DNA from: JAPOXR01 sp965221935
Lineage (GTDB): Bacteria; Pseudomonadota; Alphaproteobacteria; Rhodobacterales; Rhodobacteraceae
Reading direction: 5' to 3'
Assembly (NCBI GenBank): GCA_965221935.1
Contig: CBDCSZ010000051.1
Span: forward strand, 158,596-222,595
DNA length: 64,000 bases
A program made the translations under genes and the position numbers. The notes below the pieces were generated by a model. That model saw only the letters and a program-made list of their open reading frames with translations. It made no database searches and was not told where the DNA came from. Shown here in pieces: positions 53,448-63,299 of the stretch (positions are counted from its first letter, which is position 1; each line of letters begins with the position of its first letter).

Positions 53448-53637
53448 GCATGTCCGTCCTCTTCAATGCGGCATTCATGCGCTGCGGGCCCATATGGTGT
53501 TCGCGGACCGGATCCAGATCGCCAAAGCGTCATGCCTGACAGCTCTGCGGATTTTGCCGGTTTGCCCAACCCAGTCTCTCTGACCTTTCGCCCCTGTGCT
53601 GTCCTTCGTCACAGCCGCGCCATCCGGGGTCATCCGC
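53448..53637. repeat. Dispersed repeat R1, copy 2
   Basis: Similar to 39104-39292 in the same orientation, about three quarters identical by eye. It begins where the ParA reading frame loses sense and ends at the IS110 fragment. Confidence 0.65.
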
Positions 53638-53645
53638 TCAACATG

Positions 53646-54240
53646 CCCTCAAGGCAGTGCCGCAGAGTCCCGAATTCCGTTTCCACGCCGCTGATGTGCG
53701 CCAGCGGCAGCTTTCGCCGGCGCCCGGCACGTGTCCTTGTTGACCGACAGCGCCGGATGATGCGCGCCATCTTGTTCGCAAGAGCGGCCGCCGCCAGCTT
53801 CAGCGGCTGCTCCGCCAGCATTCTCCTGAGCCAGGGATCATCCGAATTCCGCGCGCCTGCGCGCATGACGGAGCACGGACGCTGCGCCCGGGACAAGCAG
53901 CTGACGGAGGCCGCGTTGCCCCATCCTTGTGATCCGGCCGAGCCTCTGCCGTCCCGCGGCCGAGCGCCGCCGCAGGGTCAGCCCGGCCTGGGCCGCGAAG
54001 TCACGCCCGCATTTGAAGCTCTTCATCGGCGGCGCGAAGGTGTGAACCGCCATCGCGCAGACCGGCCCGACGCCGGGGATTGTCATCAGCCGCCCGAGTT
54101 CCTCGCGTTCCCGCGCCCGGGTGCGACACAGCGCCACGGTACGAGTCATTCTCGACAACAGCTCCTCCCACTGGCCGGCCCAGGTCAGCGGATGGCTGAA
54201 TTGCCGTCCCGACTGGACGTTTTGCTTCCCCCCGGCATCG
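53646..54240 (-). pseudogene. IS110-family transposase, C-terminal fragment, frameshifted
   Basis: On the minus strand: TRAREREELGRLMTIPGVGP, VCAMAVHTFAPPMKSFKCGR, DFAAQAGLTLRRRSAAGRQR, LGRITRMGQRGLRQLLVPGA. This is the helix-hairpin-helix and Transposase_20 region. A frame change near 53850 leads to DDPWLRRMLAEQPLKLAAAA, LANKMARIIRR. The N-terminal DEDD part is absent, cut at the IS630 fragment. Confidence 0.8.
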
Positions 54241-54465
54241 TCGTTCTGGATGCACGTCGTTGAGGGGTTCTTCTTCGAGCTCTCGCGGCAGAGGCTCAAA
54301 CACGAGGTCTGCAACTCGCTCGACGAGTGCACCGGGGCGATCGAGGACTTTACCGAGCATCACAATGCCAATGACGCCCGCCCATTCCGCTGGAGCAGGA
54401 ATCCCGAGGATCGCCCGGGGGCGTGGAAAAAGGGCCGCCGGAAGCTCCAGGAATCGGCATCTTGA
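54203..54465 (+). pseudogene. IS630-family transposase, C-terminal fragment
   Basis: An open frame with RPDWTFCFPPASSFWMHVVE, GFFFELSRQRLKHEVCNSLD, ECTGAIEDFTEHHNANDARP, FRWS to a stop at 54465. This is the final catalytic glutamate region of an IS630 transposase. A shorter relative is at 28898-29041. The 5' part is missing. Confidence 0.75.
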
Positions 54466-54564
54466 AAAAGAAACGGGCCACCAGAACGGACATAACCGGA
54501 ATCACAATTGGCCGGGGAGCAATTGATCGGAGTTTGCGGCCAAACAGGATTGTAACAGCGCCTT

Positions 54565-54586
54565 GGTTATCGTATATACAATAACC
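54565..54586 (+). promoter_or_regulatory. BrnTA operator candidate
   Basis: GGTTAT (54565-54570) and ATAACC (54581-54586) flank TATATA-like sequence and end one base before the brnT start codon. The position suits autorepression by BrnA. Confidence 0.6.
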
Positions 54587-54835
54587 ATGGTAATGATTGT
54601 TTGGGATGAGCCAAAACGGCGAAGCAATCTTGCCCGGCATGGATTGGACTTTGCTGATCAGGACGAATGGTTTTTCCTGTATGCCGTGACGATTCCCGCC
54701 GGGAACAATCGTCATATGGCAATAGGACGCCTGAACGATGAGACCATCGCCGTGGTTTTCGCGCTTCTGGGAACGGAGGGTGTTTCGGTGATCTCCATGC
54801 GCCCGGCAAGCCGCAAGGAAAGGAGCCTGCTATGA
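54587..54835 (+). CDS. brnT: BrnT family toxin
   Basis: 82 residues from ATG 54587. The family pattern is complete: MIVWDEPKRRSNLARHGLDF, HMAIGRLNDETIAVVFALLG, VSVISMRPASRKER. BrnT is a RelE-fold RNase that blocks translation. Its stop overlaps the brnA start (ATGA). Toxin-first order is usual for this system. A palindrome abuts the start codon. Confidence 0.92.
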   Translation: MVMIVWDEPKRRSNLARHGLDFADQDEWFFLYAVTIPAGNNRHMAIGRLNDETIAVVFALLGTEGVSVISMRPASRKERSLL

Positions 54836-55146
54836 CCAACAGGAACCACAAGCCTTTCGCCGACGCGGACGAAGGGCGAGTACAGAAGATGATAGACAGC
54901 GACCCGGATGCGCCCGAAGTCACCGACGAACAGATGGCCGAGGCCAGACCATTCGCGGAAGCCTTCCCGGCCTTGGCAGAGAACATGCGGAAAAATGTCG
55001 GCGGGCGACCGCGGTCCTCAAACCCGAAGATTCCGGTGTCGATTCGCTTGGATCAGGATGTGATCGCAAAGTTCAAAGCGACAGGGCCAGGCTGGCAAAC
55101 CCGGATGAACGAGGTGTTGCGGCGCGAAGCGCTGACCGACAGCTAA
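54832..55146 (+). CDS. brnA: BrnA family antitoxin
   Basis: 104 residues. The first half is acidic and would bind the toxin: EGRVQKMIDSDPDAPEVTDE. The C-terminal RHH domain is NPKIPVSIRLDQDVIAKFKA, TGPGWQTRMNEVLRREAL, which binds DNA. Translationally coupled to brnT. Both genes look intact amid IS debris. Confidence 0.92.
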   Translation: MTNRNHKPFADADEGRVQKMIDSDPDAPEVTDEQMAEARPFAEAFPALAENMRKNVGGRPRSSNPKIPVSIRLDQDVIAKFKATGPGWQTRMNEVLRREALTDS

Positions 55147-56468
55147 AGGCCCCAGACTCAGTCCAAGCCTCCCTGTCCGGAAAGACCCGGCTGCAGACGC
55201 CCGCACAGAGCCCTGTCCATAAACAGGTCGCAAAACGTTGCGGACAGGTCGGATGCGAGGCAATCCGTGACGGTGCCTATGTCGTCCGAATCACGCCGAA
55301 CGGCAACACCCCGAGATTTGGCGGTGAAAATCTTGGCACAGTGCCAGATTTCGGCATAACGGTACGAATTGCCGTTGCTATTCGGCCCGCAGGCAAACAC
55401 ATTCAATTTCCACGGAAAATCTACAGAAATTCATCAAATCGCTCCTCTGTAATCCGGTGAGCCGATTAGGCCGACCTGTCACCCCAACGCCGGCATAGTC
55501 AGGGTTTTCGGGTTTTGGAGCAAATCCAACCCGAAGGTCAGCGCCGCGGCCCGGGCGCGCCGTTGAGGCAATGGAGCCCAAATTCTTTGGAGAGTTCACA
55601 TAGGATTTCGGATCGTGTCCGTCGGCAACAATTCAGGCCAGGTTGAGAATCAATCTGCCCAATAACCCCGGAATATCATCACCAGCATCAACCGCTGAGT
55701 GCCCGGGTCCGCCCCTTCGGAAAGCGATGATGCAACGCGCCGCCGCCGCGAAAAGCCGATACGTCACCGAGCCGGCACACGCCCGGCGGTGAAAAAAACC
55801 TGCAGATGAAAAACACTGCGGAATTGGACCTTTGTCACCGCGCGAAGGACAGGGCCGAATTCATCGCCGTAAAATGAAATGCCGTTGCCCCGGGCCAGGG
55901 GAGGAGAATATCGGCGTGGCAGAGAATTCCCTTCCAGGGGGAGGGCTGGACGCTGCGCCTCGCCCCCGCAACATCTGCGACGCCAAGCGTATACCATCCT
56001 TCGAGCAATTGATCTTTGCGGGCCGTGTTTTTTGCCGCAGGATTGGCCAATTCGCGCAGGTCACAATAGTCCATCCGGTCAACGGAATCCTCGCAGCTGC
56101 CTCCAGTGGAATGAATTTTCGCGACTCCACCCGAGGAGCTTCGCCGCGCTCCACCCGTCCAAGGACCTTTCTGGAACTGCGTTCAAACCATTCATGTCGG
56201 TCTAACTGTTCATCATCGGAAATGGCGGCGGGAATGAGAATGAAGAGGTTTCTGTCACTACCGGATACGGACACGCCTCAGTTTGGAAGCAGCGCCTTCC
56301 CAGATCATCTGTAAAGCGTCATCAACCCGCGTCCGGCCCCGCATGCCGTCCGTGCGAAAGTCGATGGCGACATTGCAATCGTCCATCGGGTAAATGTCTG
56401 GGTGGGAGGTAATGCAGGTTGGGAATTGCTGCTGGAGTTTCCGCGTTTTGGCAGTCACGGCCCGGACG
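55147..56468. other. 1.3 kb without a recognisable intact gene
   Basis: Minus-strand ORFs at 55835-56074, 55861-56274 and 56258-56458 give continuous sequence (DRNLFILIPAAISDDEQLDR, HEWFERSSRKVLGRVERGEA) that may be one frameshifted gene, but no family is recognised. The rest shows no coding signal. No promoter or terminator was identified. Confidence 0.4.
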
Positions 56469-56728
56469 GGGAGACAAGGATATCAGTTGTTCCTGAGATG
56501 TGCGCATGCCCGCAGACCAATCCTGTTGCCGCTGAACCGGATTCTATTGACGCTGCATTTGCGCGGCAACAGTCGGCAGTCAGAGATTTCCCGAAGAACG
56601 GGCGTGACCATGGCCGGACTTGTCAGAGCGGCAACGAAGTTCGAGGCTTGGCCGTTTGAGAAGGCTCGCAGACCACTTGAACGGATTGAAGTCTACTGCG
56701 GGCAACAAGACCAAGTCTTGATTCAGAC
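56469..56728. repeat. Duplicated TerB start/promoter segment, copy 2
   Basis: Nearly identical to 43184-43443. On the minus strand it encodes only MRTSQEQLISLSPRPG before the match to TerB ends. The downstream TerB coding part is missing here. Confidence 0.8.
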
Positions 56729-57515
56729 CGGCTACGGACCTTCTGGACTGCCGCACACAGGCGCTCTTGCCAGAGTCACATAAACGTCGATGGTTCGGTA
56801 TGCATTTGAGACGAATTCCAATGTCCCCACAAATCAAATTTGTCCGGCGATATGGATAGTTTCCAGAAGATGCCGTCAATGGAGCACAGTTAGAGAGTCT
56901 TGCAAAAGAGTTTCATTTGCCGTTGAGCCGGTTCCGGGACTCTGTCGGCACGCATGAGAGTATTGCTGCACAACAATAGTGCCAGGCTCCACCCGTTAAT
57001 TGACAATTTGGGTTTGACTTTGCAATTCATTCGTCAACCGAATGCTATCGCAGGCGCCGGTTCGACAGAATGCATTTGGCGTTCCTTTCTTGTCTCACCA
57101 AATGCCAGTCCGGAATGCTGGGACCTTTGGCAAAGAACCGCATGCTGCGTGTTCTCTTTGATCAGTGCACACCGCCAACCGGCATATCAAATATAATCTG
57201 TCCCAAGATCGACGGCTTGTCCCTTCCGGATATCAGATTCCACCGGCATTTTGCCTTTCCGGAAGGGAAACGGCGATCGGGCGGGACTTCTGCCACACAA
57301 CGCAGCGATGATGCACGATGCGCAATCCGCAGAAGACGCAAGGCCGGCCGTTTCAACCGCTTTCCAAGCGGAAAGCGGCCTCTCAGGCAATGTGACCGGA
57401 AAGCGATATACTGCGCCTACAGGAGAATGGCTGGCACCGGGCCAAAGGGGTCAATGCCAGCAAAAACCCGGTCAATTGCGCCACCCGTGGCACCTTGCCG
57501 TTCGCGCCCCTTTTG
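56729..57515. other. 0.8 kb of relic sequence
   Basis: A short stretch near 57139 reads MLRVLFDQCTPPTG, resembling the start of a DUF5615 PIN-like toxin, but it goes out of sense at once. Nothing else is recognised before the YhaN gene ends at 57516. Confidence 0.35.
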
Positions 57516-60500
57516 TCAGAGTTCGTGCACCATAGGCGCGGTGTCACAGACAGTCTCGGCGATATCGAGCACATGGCGGTGATGCGTAAGGTATATTGCC
57601 TGTCCTGCCCGGCTGATCTGTTCCATGACGCGGCATGCGGCACTGGTTCGTTCTTCGTCGAAAGTCTCGAAAATATCGTCGCAGAAGAATGGCAGACAAA
57701 TGCCCTGAGTCACGAGCTGTTCATGTGCCGCGGCACGCAGGGCGAGGTAAAGTTGGAAACGCGTGCTCTTGGACATTTCAGCAACCCGTTTCGCGGTGTC
57801 TTCGGTGTCAACGGCCAGCAGAATCTCGCCGTCCCTCTCGGGCTGACTCTTCAGCTGTGTGTAAGCGCCGCGGGTCAGCGCCGCAAAGCTTCGTTCGGTC
57901 GCATCCATCATGCCGCTGCGGTGAGCATCCCGATACCGGCGGATCGCCTCGTCAGCCAGCCTGTGGCCGAGCCGCAGTTCGAGATGTCTGAGTATATACT
58001 CTTCCATTTGCAAATCCAGGGACGTTCTTCGTTCTGTGAGTGCGGCGACCCCGGTATCGCCCGTGACCTGTGACAGGGCCTGCTCGGCGGCCACACGGGC
58101 TTCGGTTGCACGGGTCAGCGCCGCATCGGCAGTCTTGAGATCCGTTACAAGGCTGTTGGCCTCTGCCTCCAGGGATGCGTGGTCGGCCCCGTCGAGCAGG
58201 GTGCGGGCGGCTTCGAGATCGGGCGCCGACAGTTCCGACAGAAGGGCTGATTCAAGATCCGCCCGGCGAGCGCGATCGGAGTTCACCTGTTGTGCCACTG
58301 CGGCGGCTTTTCGCAAACCTTGGATCGTGCCGACATCAGTTCTATCGGGAAAGATCCTCCCCAAGGTTTGCTGTTCCGAGGCAATCTCGTCCAGCCGGGT
58401 TCTGCAATTTCGTCTGTGACTTTCCGCCGATTCAATGTCTTTAGTATAACGCTTGAAGACTGCCTCGGCTTCCTCAGCTGCCCTGGCCTGCGCCCGCAGT
58501 TCGGTAAAGGTCTCTGCAGGAGTTTCCGCTTCCGGCAAGTCATGCGCGGCGGCGAGGTCAGCGACTTCCGCCGCGAATCGCCTTCGGTCTTCTTCCATTG
58601 TCCTGACCCGCCGCGCGGCATTGGCGCGCGTGGCTTCAGCCTCACGCATGGAGCGCAGCGGATCGAGCGAAGCTTCCAGCGTTGCAGGGGCAACTTGACC
58701 TCGCAAAAGGTCGGTCACAATCGTCTCCCAGCCCCGTATCGCGCGCCCTGCCGCTTCTTGCGTCTCTTCCAAGCGGGATCTGCGCGTCGCCAGGTCCGCT
58801 TCAAGCTGGCCGCAACGGGCTTTTGCCTGAGATGCCGCGTCTAGCTGTTGCCGCGTTGTCTTGGCCAGATCGCGGGCGCGGGATAGCGCGGCGTCAAATT
58901 CCGGATCCGCCAACCCCACCAGCGGGCGCAGGTCTTCCAGAAGCCTAGCCGCCCGCTCAAGCGTGGAGGCGTGAGTCGAGCGAATGCGTTTGAGCACGCG
59001 CCTCTCCGCGTCCGCCGCCGCGCGCGCCGCAATCCAGTCGCTCCAGTCGCCGGGAGGCAACGGCGTGGGAAGGCCGATCGCAGATGCGGAGGCATCGATC
59101 TCCGCCAACAGGGCGTCTCGCTGTTCACACAGGCTGCCCAGCCGTTTCGCAACCACTTTGACGCGGGCTTCTGCCTCCGCCTGCGCCTTTTCGATCTGGC
59201 GCAACTGCCCGAGATCCCGCGACTGCGCAAGCCGCGTCCTCGCCATCCCATCCACCTGCCGCATTGATGCCTCAAAGTGATCGGCGCTTACCGCCGTAAG
59301 CGTCCGGCGGTGCGCATGCCAGAGCCGTTCGCGTTGGTCATGCAGCGCCTCGGCTTCGGCATCGGAAACAACCGCTCCGCCGAATGTGAGTTGACCGGCC
59401 TCGGCAGCGCGCGCCGCGGCGGTTTCGTTTTGCTGTTCGAGGGTTTCCTCGGCGGTCTCGATCCGCCGGGCGACTGCGTCAAACTGTTCGCAGCGTCTGC
59501 GGGCCTGCGCTTCTGTCACAGGGCAATCCGGCAGCGCATCGAACGTCACGGTTCCCCGCTGCAGCGCATCCAGCGAAGTTCGGAATCCAGCTTCCGCCGC
59601 GCCGATGGCCTGTTGTGCCTTCGCCCAAGCGGGGGCGAGGCTGTCGGCGTCGTGACGGGCAAGAATTTCGCCCGGATCTTGCCCGGGAAGGATCCGCGAG
59701 ACGTGCCGCTCAAGGTCCGCTTTTGCCCCAGCGAGCTGTTCAGTCAGGGCTGCCATTTCACGTTTCTCTGTTGCAGCCGAGTCTCGGGCTCTGTGGAAGA
59801 CATCTCGGGCGGTCTCCAGCCGACTGATCTCAGAAAGAGAAAGGACCAAAGCGCTCGGGTCTGCGCCTTCCGCCGCGTCAAGATCGCGGGCCGCGCGGGC
59901 CATTTCCGCATCTTGTTCGACAACTGTGGCGCGACGGCGGTCAAGGTCCATTCCCGCTGTCGCGTCGCGGCTTCGCAGATCCTCAATCGCGTCGAGCTTT
60001 CCTGACAGTTTCAGAAGCTCGGGCATCCGCCGGATGATGTTCCGTTTCTTGGACAGTTCCGCGATGTCGCTGGCGAGACGTTCCACATTGGCGCGCTCCC
60101 GCACATCGTCCTGCGACAGGACGACCAGCCGTTCGGGGTCAAAATCCAGCTGCTCCGGGTAATCCGCAAAGGGCGCGATCTGTCCCTCCAGCCGTTCGAA
60201 TTCAGCCAGCCTGGGAAGTGAACGGCGCCGGGCGTCCAGCTGCGCGGCGTCTCTGCGCAGGTTGTCCAGGGCCGCACGCGCCTCGGCCTCTTCCAAGCGC
60301 CGATCCGACAGCTTCGTCCTCAAACCGCGCCAGGCATTGGCGGTCACGTCTCGGCCGCGGATTTCCTTTTCCACAGCGGCGCGTTCGCGTTTCAACGTTG
60401 CCAAGCGTGTCGTGCTCGCGCGCTTGCGCCACAATTCGCCTGCCTCCGCCAGCACCGCGTCCAACACTGTGCTGAGCTCCGCCACTCCCGCCGCGGCCGA

Positions 60501-60950
60501 AAACAAAAGCCTTCCCATATCGCCGCGCGCCTGCGCGATCTCTTCTCCGCCGCGTTCGATTGTGTCATCGTCAAGGCAGAGAAGACTGCGATAATCGTTA
60601 TCGGTGAGTCCTCCCAGATGCGCTGACATTGCCGTTTCCGGAAGCGGCGTTCCCGAGCTGTCAACCAGCGTTCCGCCGCGACTTGGCAGGCGTGTGATAT
60701 GCGCCGAGGCGCCCTCGCTCTCAATGACGGCCGAAATTCTCAGGTTGGGGCGCCGATGCTTGAAATCATAGGGTTCACGATGCGGGAAGCCATAGAACAG
60801 GCGCAAAATAGCCTCCATCGTGGTGGTCTTGCCAGCCTCGTTCAAACCGTGGATGATGTGGAAATCGGGCCGACCATTCATCGTTCCAAAATCGAAGCGG
60901 CGGTCCGTGAAATGACCGAAGCGCTCAAGATGCAATTCTCGCAGCCGCAT
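57516..60950 (-). CDS. YhaN-like SMC/Rad50-type ATPase (AAA_27)
   Basis: 1144 residues from ATG 60950, which overlaps the yhaO stop by one base (TGATG). N-terminal MRLRELHLERFGHFTDRRFD and Walker A IIHGLNEAGKTTTMEAILRL. A very long coiled-coil middle rich in A/E/R is followed by C-terminal ICLPFFCDDIFETFDEERTS (Walker B) and AIYLTHHRHVLDIAE. YhaN/YhaO is the SbcC/SbcD-like pair of many bacteria, acting in DNA end processing. The frame is intact over 3.4 kb. Upstream in-frame codons to 61016 lie inside yhaO and are not needed. Confidence 0.9.
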   Translation of the reverse strand: MRLRELHLERFGHFTDRRFDFGTMNGRPDFHIIHGLNEAGKTTTMEAILRLFYGFPHREPYDFKHRRPNLRISAVIESEGASAHITRLPSRGGTLVDSSGTPLPETAMSAHLGGLTDNDYRSLLCLDDDTIERGGEEIAQARGDMGRLLFSAAAGVAELSTVLDAVLAEAGELWRKRASTTRLATLKRERAAVEKEIRGRDVTANAWRGLRTKLSDRRLEEAEARAALDNLRRDAAQLDARRRSLPRLAEFERLEGQIAPFADYPEQLDFDPERLVVLSQDDVRERANVERLASDIAELSKKRNIIRRMPELLKLSGKLDAIEDLRSRDATAGMDLDRRRATVVEQDAEMARAARDLDAAEGADPSALVLSLSEISRLETARDVFHRARDSAATEKREMAALTEQLAGAKADLERHVSRILPGQDPGEILARHDADSLAPAWAKAQQAIGAAEAGFRTSLDALQRGTVTFDALPDCPVTEAQARRRCEQFDAVARRIETAEETLEQQNETAAARAAEAGQLTFGGAVVSDAEAEALHDQRERLWHAHRRTLTAVSADHFEASMRQVDGMARTRLAQSRDLGQLRQIEKAQAEAEARVKVVAKRLGSLCEQRDALLAEIDASASAIGLPTPLPPGDWSDWIAARAAADAERRVLKRIRSTHASTLERAARLLEDLRPLVGLADPEFDAALSRARDLAKTTRQQLDAASQAKARCGQLEADLATRRSRLEETQEAAGRAIRGWETIVTDLLRGQVAPATLEASLDPLRSMREAEATRANAARRVRTMEEDRRRFAAEVADLAAAHDLPEAETPAETFTELRAQARAAEEAEAVFKRYTKDIESAESHRRNCRTRLDEIASEQQTLGRIFPDRTDVGTIQGLRKAAAVAQQVNSDRARRADLESALLSELSAPDLEAARTLLDGADHASLEAEANSLVTDLKTADAALTRATEARVAAEQALSQVTGDTGVAALTERRTSLDLQMEEYILRHLELRLGHRLADEAIRRYRDAHRSGMMDATERSFAALTRGAYTQLKSQPERDGEILLAVDTEDTAKRVAEMSKSTRFQLYLALRAAAHEQLVTQGICLPFFCDDIFETFDEERTSAACRVMEQISRAGQAIYLTHHRHVLDIAETVCDTAPMVHEL

Positions 60951-62194
60951 CAGCTTTCGCTTCCCTTCATGCGCGCGAGAACCTGTTCCACCCCGTTTCG
61001 CGCAAGGCGGTCGCACAGCGCCTTGGCGCCCGCCTCATCGGGCCAGAGCTTCGCGCGGACCGCAGGCGGAGCGTCAGCAAGAACAGTCTCAATCTCGCTC
61101 TGAGCGAGGGCAGAAAAGCCTGGTTCCGTACGGATCAATGCCATGATCCGCGCAAGCTCGCCTATGGCGCTGGCGGCGCTTTCCTCCGCGCCGGGGGGAT
61201 TCAGATCCAGAACCAGCTTCTCCAGCCAGAGCCTTCCCGTCTCGCGCGCCATGTCGCTGGCCTGATTGGCCCAAACATCCAGGTCGCGCAAAATTTGCCA
61301 GTAGCGGGGCGGCGCTCCCGTAAGCGTCAGGCGCAAGACACCTGAGCGGGATTGCAGCGCCGAAGCTTCCCTCTGCAGATGCGTCCGCAAATCGGCGCGC
61401 AGCGCCTCGTCGCTTTCCGTCCTTGTTACGTCGAGCGCGCTGGCACGGAATTCAACGGCAGAGGTCAGCGCCTCCTCAATCGTGATCCGTCCGTCCGCAA
61501 CGGTCAAGAGGGTTGCGGATTTGGGGCCGGGCTCGCCGATGTGCCGCCCCTGAGGCATGCCTGGCATAACGATCCACGGATGCTGACTGTGGACTTGCCG
61601 CCGATGCACATGCCCAAGCGCCCAGTAGTCGAATTGCATGTCAGCCAGATCAACGGCCGAGCACGGGGCATAGACGTCATGCCCGGCTGCGCCGGCAAGC
61701 GAGGTGTGGAGCATCGCAATGTTGACCGCCCCGGCAACCGGCGCGGAAAAACGCGGCAGCAGGCTGTCGGGCACATGGCGGCCCGAAAAGCTGACACCGT
61801 GAATCCAGATTCCGTCCCTGAGCTGCACTTTGCCTCCGCGCGCGCCAAAGACATGGACATTCTCCGGCGGGTCGAACTCGCCCGTGATCGGGTTTTCGGC
61901 ATCGTGGTTGCCCTTGATATAGAAGAGCCTGATTTCGCCGCCGCGCAGCCGGTCCAACTCTCGCAACAAAAAAGCCGCCGTGTGCGCGCTGCGTTCGGCT
62001 CCGTCGAAAAGGTCTCCGACGACAAGCACTGCCGCCGCCCTTTCGGACAGGGCAGTGTCCACGATGCGGGTGAATGCCGCCCGTGTCGCGGATTCCACCT
62101 CTTGCCGCAGTTCTTCGTCGCGCAGAGCCAGGGTTTTCAGGGGAGAGTCGAGATGTAAATCCGCGGTGTGAAGAATCCTGGTCAAGTCCGGCAT
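60950..62194 (-). CDS. YhaO-like DNA repair metallophosphoesterase
   Basis: 414 residues. Calcineurin-like motifs: ILHTADLHLDSPL (D, H), VLVVGDLFDGAER (GD), LFYIKGNHDAENP (GNHD), NIAMLHTSLAG and DYWALGHVHRRQV (GHxH). The C-terminal half is a capping/ATPase-interaction domain. It likely works as a Mn-dependent nuclease with the downstream YhaN ATPase, with which it overlaps by one base. Confidence 0.92.
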   Translation of the reverse strand: MPDLTRILHTADLHLDSPLKTLALRDEELRQEVESATRAAFTRIVDTALSERAAAVLVVGDLFDGAERSAHTAAFLLRELDRLRGGEIRLFYIKGNHDAENPITGEFDPPENVHVFGARGGKVQLRDGIWIHGVSFSGRHVPDSLLPRFSAPVAGAVNIAMLHTSLAGAAGHDVYAPCSAVDLADMQFDYWALGHVHRRQVHSQHPWIVMPGMPQGRHIGEPGPKSATLLTVADGRITIEEALTSAVEFRASALDVTRTESDEALRADLRTHLQREASALQSRSGVLRLTLTGAPPRYWQILRDLDVWANQASDMARETGRLWLEKLVLDLNPPGAEESAASAIGELARIMALIRTEPGFSALAQSEIETVLADAPPAVRAKLWPDEAGAKALCDRLARNGVEQVLARMKGSES

Positions 62195-63111
62195 CCGGTT
62201 CGAGGCATCTCAATTTCGTCCGTTGCGTGTATCTGATTGCGATGTGAACTGTGAAGTTCGAATTCAATGGGGATATGCCCGAAAGTGGCCGTCAATGTCA
62301 GAATGAGCTGGGCGTCGGCTCGCGAATAGTTGACTTCGCCCCCCTCGCTTTGCCCATGGTGGGCTTGGTTCGTGTAGTGACGGAGCGTGCCCAATATCGC
62401 CCCCAAACGCTCGCTCTTCGACATTTCGCGAGCTTTGGACGAGAGATAGTCAAGATACGGCCCAGCCCAATCCGAACGACCGGCTACCTGACAGCCCTAC
62501 TCCTCCACGGTCGTCCGGCAAGTGCCGACACAGGCATGATAGTCGCCATTGCGGAACCGGTTCTCGGCCCGCAAGAGTTCATCTGCGACCCTCTGCCAGC
62601 GCTCCGATCGTTCGGGGAAAGGCAACGGCACCTCCAGAAGCAGGATATCGCGCGCTTCCGCCGCCCGGAGTTTCTCGATCCAATCGGACCGGGGGACATG
62701 GCACCGCAAGGAATCCTGAACAGGAGATGCGCCCCTTCGGTCGTAGCCTGTCCCCATAATTTCGAGATCGAAGTGAAGATCGCCGACGCCCCGCAGTTTT
62801 TCAATCGCGGCGAGCTGGCCTGGCTGGAGCGTCAAGGACAGTGTCGGTGAATATCTGTCCTGGTGAGACAAGACCTCGATTTCCAGCCGCCTGTCGGAGC
62901 ACGCGAATCCCAGGTCGTCCCGTCGGCTGCCGTCCGCCCTGACGCTGACGCGTGCGCCATCGACGACGGCACGGCGATGCCCGCCGCCGGTTTCGGCACC
63001 AACCACGATCAGCAGCCCGAACCGAAGCTCGCACGCGCCGACTATCGGATGCAGGGTCACCCCCTGTATCCGTGAGTCTGCAAACACCCTGGAATCGATG
63101 GTAAGCACCAT
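62182..63111 (-). pseudogene. Hypothetical protein with an in-frame stop
   Basis: From ATG 63111 the frame encodes about 204 residues: VTLHPIVGACELRFGLLIVV, an RYSPTLSLTLQPGQLAAIEK block, RFRNGDYHACVGTCRTTVEE. It then meets TAG at 62497-62499. The same frame continues as SDWAGPYLDYLSSKAREMSK, LRHYTNQAHHGQSEGGEVNY, SRADAQLILTLTATFGH, a well-formed helical C-terminus, to a stop at 62182 that overlaps yhaO by 13 bases. A single nonsense change in a gene of 309 codons is the best reading. Family unknown; RNGDYHACVGTCRTTVEE suggests an AbiTii-like or abortive-infection-like helical module, unproven. Confidence 0.55.
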
Positions 63112-63299
63112 AATTGGATTGTTGCCTTCAAGGTTCCGGCCTCGGGCCGTGATCGCATGAACCGCCGTAGGTTAACCGAATTCGCTTGCGAACGCTTCCA
63201 CCCGCGGGTATATAGTTCGGTCAAAGGATTGGGAATTTCCCGGTCGACAGAAGGGTCTTGGAGTTTCCGGGGCCCTTTTGTTTTCCCGGCCTCGGGCAT
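63112..63299. other. Intergenic between DUF3800 and hypothetical gene
   Basis: 188 bases. Plus-strand AAGGGTC...GGCCCTT followed by TTGTTTT (about 63250-63285) could be a weak terminator in the plus direction, though no plus-strand gene precedes it. Confidence 0.3.

Larger units (their letters stand above)
47288..53450 (+). pseudogene. ParA-family ATPase split by the IS1595 transposon
   Basis: The left part (47288-47481) encodes VAMVNMKGGGGKSTLTANAG (deviant Walker A), then VVDLDPQFNLIQFALGNDQNE. After the transposon and one 8-base target copy the same frame goes on as KHLTKRNPTIVGIFEQHTLG and GKEAITVAQAWHDGSLIHVI. It meets one TAG at about 53296, then KDGYDLILIDCPYLDATCG (Walker B). The C-terminal third is lost at repeat R1. 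The precise rejoining of the frame at the target site shows the gene was whole when the transposon arrived; the TAG and truncation came separately. Confidence 0.8.

Noticed and set aside
55740..55860. Resemblance to the IS1380 tail (GGCGGTGAAAAAA..CC.GCAGA)
   Set aside because: Only about 25 bases match and no transposase or terminus is nearby.
57070..57582. ORF of 170 codons near the YhaN end
   Set aside because: Starts in relic sequence and runs under the YhaN 3' end; only a 14-residue resemblance to DUF5615 at its beginning.
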